From a virus: a DNA stretch of 25,153 bases. Shown here one piece after another: positions 22,749 to 25,153 of the stretch. Position 1 is the first letter of the stretch; every line of letters starts with the position of its first letter. Where the stretch lies: positions 1-25,153 of IMG/VR virus record IMGVR_UViG_3300034407_000269, one strand, 5' to 3'. The translations under genes were made by a program, and so were the position numbers. The notes under the pieces were generated by a model. That model saw only the letters and a list, made by a program, of their open reading frames with translations, was not told the DNA's origin and did not search any database.

Positions 22749-23990
22749 TTAAATCAATCCTTTACTATTATGACCAATTAAAGATTTTTCGTCTTCGTCT
22801 TCATTACCATTAAGATTTGCAATAGCATTTACCTGCATCTCATCATTTGAGTGCGTATAATACTTTTGTGCTGTCTCAATAGTTACACCTGCAAGATTAG
22901 CAATTACTGCAGGTACTTCTTTGTTCTTACCCAACTTAGTCATAAATGTATGTCTAGTTATGTAAGGTGTAAAAAGTGCAAGACCTGACAGTTCTCTAAG
23001 TTTGTCAAACATAGTTCTTAATTGACGCTTAGTGAAATGTCCAAACACTCTTTTATCTTCACGCATGTTAGCTCTATCCTTTAGATTAAGAACAATTTCT
23101 CTTGCTCTAGGTGTTAAAGGAACTTTAGTATTAACATTAGTTTTAGGTCTGTGAAAATGTACTATGTTTCTTTTAAAGTCTACATCATCAATAGTAAACT
23201 TTAAGAACTCAGTACTATGTCTCATACCTGTATCAACTAACCATATCAAAGCATTAGCAAACTCGTGATAACCATTATCTCTACATAAATCTAAAATCAT
23301 TCTTTCTTCAGATTTAGTCATAGCCATTTTGCTTTTGATGGTTTTAACTTTTAAGTTTTCCCACCCCATGTGAGATAACCTAATGTCAGGATTAAGAAGT
23401 TTACTCTGGTCTAATAAGCCATGAGCAATTCCATATCTAAATATGTCTCTTAATAATCCAAGCCTTTTGTTGATAGTACGATTTGATACATGACCCATGT
23501 GGTTAGCGTCTCGTTCAACAATACGCTTTCTCATGTGTGCAACAAACCCATTATAATATTCATGCGTTTGCATATCATCTAATCGTATGTCTGATGGAAA
23601 ATAACTAAACACATCATTAGCAAAAATATCTATATTTCTGTTATGACCTGTTTCGCTGTGCTTCCATCTTTCTTCATACAAAGTGTCGTAAGTAGTTTTA
23701 AGTGTACCAACAGCTCTAATAACTTTTAAGTTCTGTTTAGTAACTGTACCATTTGACAACATTGCGATAGCTAAAAGTTTTTCTTTTTTAGCTTCTTCCA
23801 ACGCTTCATTAAAAGTTTTTAACCTTTGTTCAGGCGAAGCATTTGGTGGGTAATGTATTTTAACAGTACGAAAGTCTTTCAACTTATCTTTCTTACCATT
23901 AACCATTACATTTTTTCTTGTCTGTATTCTAAAGGAAGTCTTAGTCTTGTTCATTGTAATCCCTTTAGGTAACAACATTTGAGTGTCCAT
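22749..23990 (-). CDS. int: Tyrosine recombinase integrase
   Basis: This 413-residue protein has an N-terminal arm-binding region (about 15-80), a SAM-like core-binding domain (about 95-200, with NRTINKRLGLLRDIFRYG) and a catalytic domain from about 222. Arg257 (DTGMRHSTEFL), Lys284 region (HRPKTNVNTKVPL), Arg346-His347 (YITRHTFMT) and Tyr378 (ETAQKYYTHS) are the expected catalytic elements. The first His of the usual HxxR is Tyr343, and the usual LGH position reads LAG, so two canonical His positions differ. It should recombine attP with a host tRNA gene; the adjacent tRNA-Leu supports this. AAAGGAGATAAATCT precedes the ATG at 23990. The upstream regulator ends 4 bases away, so they are probably one operon. 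Confidence 0.94.
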   Translation of the reverse strand: MDTQMLLPKGITMNKTKTSFRIQTRKNVMVNGKKDKLKDFRTVKIHYPPNASPEQRLKTFNEALEEAKKEKLLAIAMLSNGTVTKQNLKVIRAVGTLKTTYDTLYEERWKHSETGHNRNIDIFANDVFSYFPSDIRLDDMQTHEYYNGFVAHMRKRIVERDANHMGHVSNRTINKRLGLLRDIFRYGIAHGLLDQSKLLNPDIRLSHMGWENLKVKTIKSKMAMTKSEERMILDLCRDNGYHEFANALIWLVDTGMRHSTEFLKFTIDDVDFKRNIVHFHRPKTNVNTKVPLTPRAREIVLNLKDRANMREDKRVFGHFTKRQLRTMFDKLRELSGLALFTPYITRHTFMTKLGKNKEVPAVIANLAGVTIETAQKYYTHSNDEMQVNAIANLNGNEDEDEKSLIGHNSKGLI

Positions 23991-23994
23991 AGAT

Positions 23995-24453
23995 TTATCT
24001 CCTTTCGTTAGACATTCTTATAGGCATATTAATTACAACGCTTCTTAGCTTCCCATCTTTATCAACATCTTTTGCAACTGATGTAGAACCTACTAAGTGC
24101 TGTTGGAACTTTTTACCTAATGGTGTTAGTTCAACTTCTTTTTTTCTAGCATCTAATCTGTCGCTAATAACTTTAACGAGACCCAGTTTATTTGCTAAGT
24201 AGTCTAGCGTTCTACTCAAAGAAGGTTGGGTAATATGTCTCCCAAATACTTCATGGTAGTAGAAGCTAATCTTATGTTGATTGCTGTTATGCTTTGGTAG
24301 CACAAGCAACAATTTGAAAACAGAAACATAATGAAATGGAACTCCATTACCATGTAACTGTTCTTTGTTTTGGCGTTCAACAACTTCTATTCTGTCTAAG
24401 AATAGTCTGTCAAAATGTAAGTTATGAATTACTTTTTCTATACTTAGTGCCAT
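23995..24453 (-). CDS. Winged-helix transcriptional regulator, MarR-like
   Basis: The product has 152 residues. The region from about 40 to 125 looks like a winged helix: helices VSVFKLLLVLPKH and ITQPSLSRTLDYLANKLGLV (recognition helix near TQPSLSRTLDYL), then a beta wing VISDRLDARKKEVELTPLGK. This last stretch (SDRLDARKKEVELTPLG) is close to the MarR family D.RD.R...L.LT..G wing. GAAAGGAGCAAG precedes the ATG. Next to the integrase and upstream of it in one operon, it is the best candidate in the window for a lysogeny or integrase regulator. No CI- or Cro-like gene is seen. Confidence 0.75.
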   Translation of the reverse strand: MALSIEKVIHNLHFDRLFLDRIEVVERQNKEQLHGNGVPFHYVSVFKLLLVLPKHNSNQHKISFYYHEVFGRHITQPSLSRTLDYLANKLGLVKVISDRLDARKKEVELTPLGKKFQQHLVGSTSVAKDVDKDGKLRSVVINMPIRMSNERR

Positions 24454-24874
24454 CTTGCTCCTTTCTATGTTTAGCTAAAGTAAACACAGAAGCGTTGTGA
24501 TGGTCTTTCTTTGTCATGTGAATTAATGATTTAATTATTTCACTTTCAGGTTTGTATTCAAATAAAGGTATTAAGTTTGTTTCTTTTTGAGCTTTACTAA
24601 AAGCATACTCAATAACAACATTACCTAACCTTAATGATACCGACCTTTCAAAGTCATCTTCATATACAACTTTCTCAACAAAAGATGTTTTCAAGTCTTT
24701 TGTATCAATAGGATAATGAGCATCTAACTTCTTAATAAAATAATCAAAATTATTTTTACTGCTGAAGCTACGCACCCAACTCCACACCTTACATACTGCG
24801 TGTGATGTATACCAAGTCATCTGTGTAGTTATTTTAGCCATATTTTTATACTTGTTATTCAACATTATTAACAT
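24422..24874 (-). CDS. Hypothetical protein, 150 residues
   Basis: The frame opens with ATG at 24874, two bases after an AAAGGAG; an ATG three codons on (24865) is 11 bases from it, and either may be used. The interior MAKITTQMTWYTSHAVCKVW could also be the start of the conserved protein. Mixed alpha/beta composition, with VSLRLGNVVIEYAFSKAQKE as a probable strand-helix pair. No motif is recognised. It overlaps the regulator start by 32 bases and is probably in one operon with regulator and integrase. Confidence 0.6.
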   Translation of the reverse strand: MLIMLNNKYKNMAKITTQMTWYTSHAVCKVWSWVRSFSSKNNFDYFIKKLDAHYPIDTKDLKTSFVEKVVYEDDFERSVSLRLGNVVIEYAFSKAQKETNLIPLFEYKPESEIIKSLIHMTKKDHHNASVFTLAKHRKEQDGTKYRKSNS

Positions 24875-25074
24875 TTCTCCTTTCTATGCACAAGTGTATT
24901 TATTACTGCATTTATTGCTGTATTTAGTTTATCTGCGAAAAAATAGATAAAGTGCATATTATTGCTTATGCAGATATTCCATAATTTACCAATAGAACAT
25001 TTGATGTGTGTATAAAAATGTATAACCATCTGCGTCTTGCTACTGTTTAGTAAAACTCTAAAAAGAATTGTCAT
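24868..25074 (-). CDS. Doubtful ORF, 68 residues
   Basis: The frame runs from ATG at 25074 to TAA overlapping the next start, and has no ribosome site. The product (MTILFRVLLNSSKTQMVIHF...) is rich in Phe, Tyr, Ile and Asn, and its end is formed partly by a 12-base tandem repeat. It could be a small early protein, or the stretch may be a leader/operator region. I favour neither strongly. Confidence 0.3.
   Translation of the reverse strand: MTILFRVLLNSSKTQMVIHFYTHIKCSIGKLWNICISNNMHFIYFFADKLNTAINAVINTLVHRKEKC
24898..24927. repeat. Tandem 12-base repeat, about 2.5 copies
   Basis: ATTTATTACTGC, ATTTATTGCTGT, then ATTTAG on the plus strand. It lies just upstream of the 150-residue early gene and close to a second symmetric element at 24953-24972. 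Confidence 0.45.
24953..24972. repeat. Inverted repeat, operator-like
   Basis: TGCATA (24953-24958) and TATGCA (24967-24972) separated by 8 bases; the centres are 14 bases apart. It lies upstream of the early operon that contains the winged-helix gene and could be a binding site of a dimeric regulator. Weak on its own in AT-rich DNA. Confidence 0.35.
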
Positions 25075-25080
25075 CTATTA

Positions 25081-25153
25081 CTACTCTAGCAAATCTTCTG
25101 CTGTTTCATAAACTACAACCTCTGCCTTAAAAGGTGCTTCTGCAAAAGACTTA
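25081..25153 (-). CDS. C-terminal end of an unknown early protein, partial
   Basis: A frame entering from the right edge reads KSFAEAPFKAEVVVYETAED and then LLE before TAG at 25083-25081. The alternating VVVY strand and acidic helix look like real coding sequence. Too short to identify. Confidence 0.5.
   Translation of the reverse strand, partial: KSFAEAPFKAEVVVYETAEDLLE

Overview
The window is most of the genome of a temperate, T7-like podovirus. Every gene reads on the minus strand, so functional order runs from high to low coordinate. The strong AT bias, the gene order (integrase, RNA polymerase, SSB, endonuclease I, amidase, primase-helicase, DNA polymerase, exonuclease, portal, scaffold, capsid, tail tubes, internal core proteins) and the small marine-phage-type proteins suggest a pelagiphage of the integrase-carrying HTVC019P kind infecting SAR11. 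The host assignment is inference from gene content and composition; no host sequence is present.

Layout by function. (1) 25153-22749: early and lysogeny region with the tail of an unknown gene, two unknown small genes, a winged-helix (MarR-like) regulator and a tyrosine integrase. (2) 22748-22300: non-coding control region with a complete tRNA-Leu(UAG) cloverleaf (probable attP core), a cluster of GTTGCA repeats that look like integrase arm sites, a large inverted repeat, and three copies of a T7/T3-like promoter motif. (3) 22299-12609: transcription, DNA metabolism and lysis module. (4) 12640-1: morphogenesis module, ending inside a large internal virion (ejection) protein that runs off the left edge. 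Terminase and tail fibre genes are not in the window and presumably lie beyond that edge.

The most striking feature is that the single-subunit phage RNA polymerase is encoded as two separate ORFs. A 337-residue N-terminal promoter-binding part (22299-21286) is followed after one base by a 555-residue catalytic part (21284-19617). The second ORF has its own strong Shine-Dalgarno sequence inside the end of the first. All recognisable catalytic residues are present, so this looks like a true two-chain enzyme (or a frameshifted one) rather than a decayed gene. It is matched by a candidate promoter, TATTCACTA-NN-GCAT, which shares the T7/T3 -8 to -3 core TCACTA and has G at the expected +1. The motif was found upstream of the RNAP genes (two copies) and upstream of SSB, with one opposing copy at the RNAP start.

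Many adjacent genes overlap as TAATG or ATGA, implying translational coupling through the virion and replication operons. Several real genes are shorter than about 60 codons: a 25-residue microprotein before the tail tube gene, 40-, 44- and 41-residue basic proteins before the capsid, and a 58-residue protein before the portal cluster.
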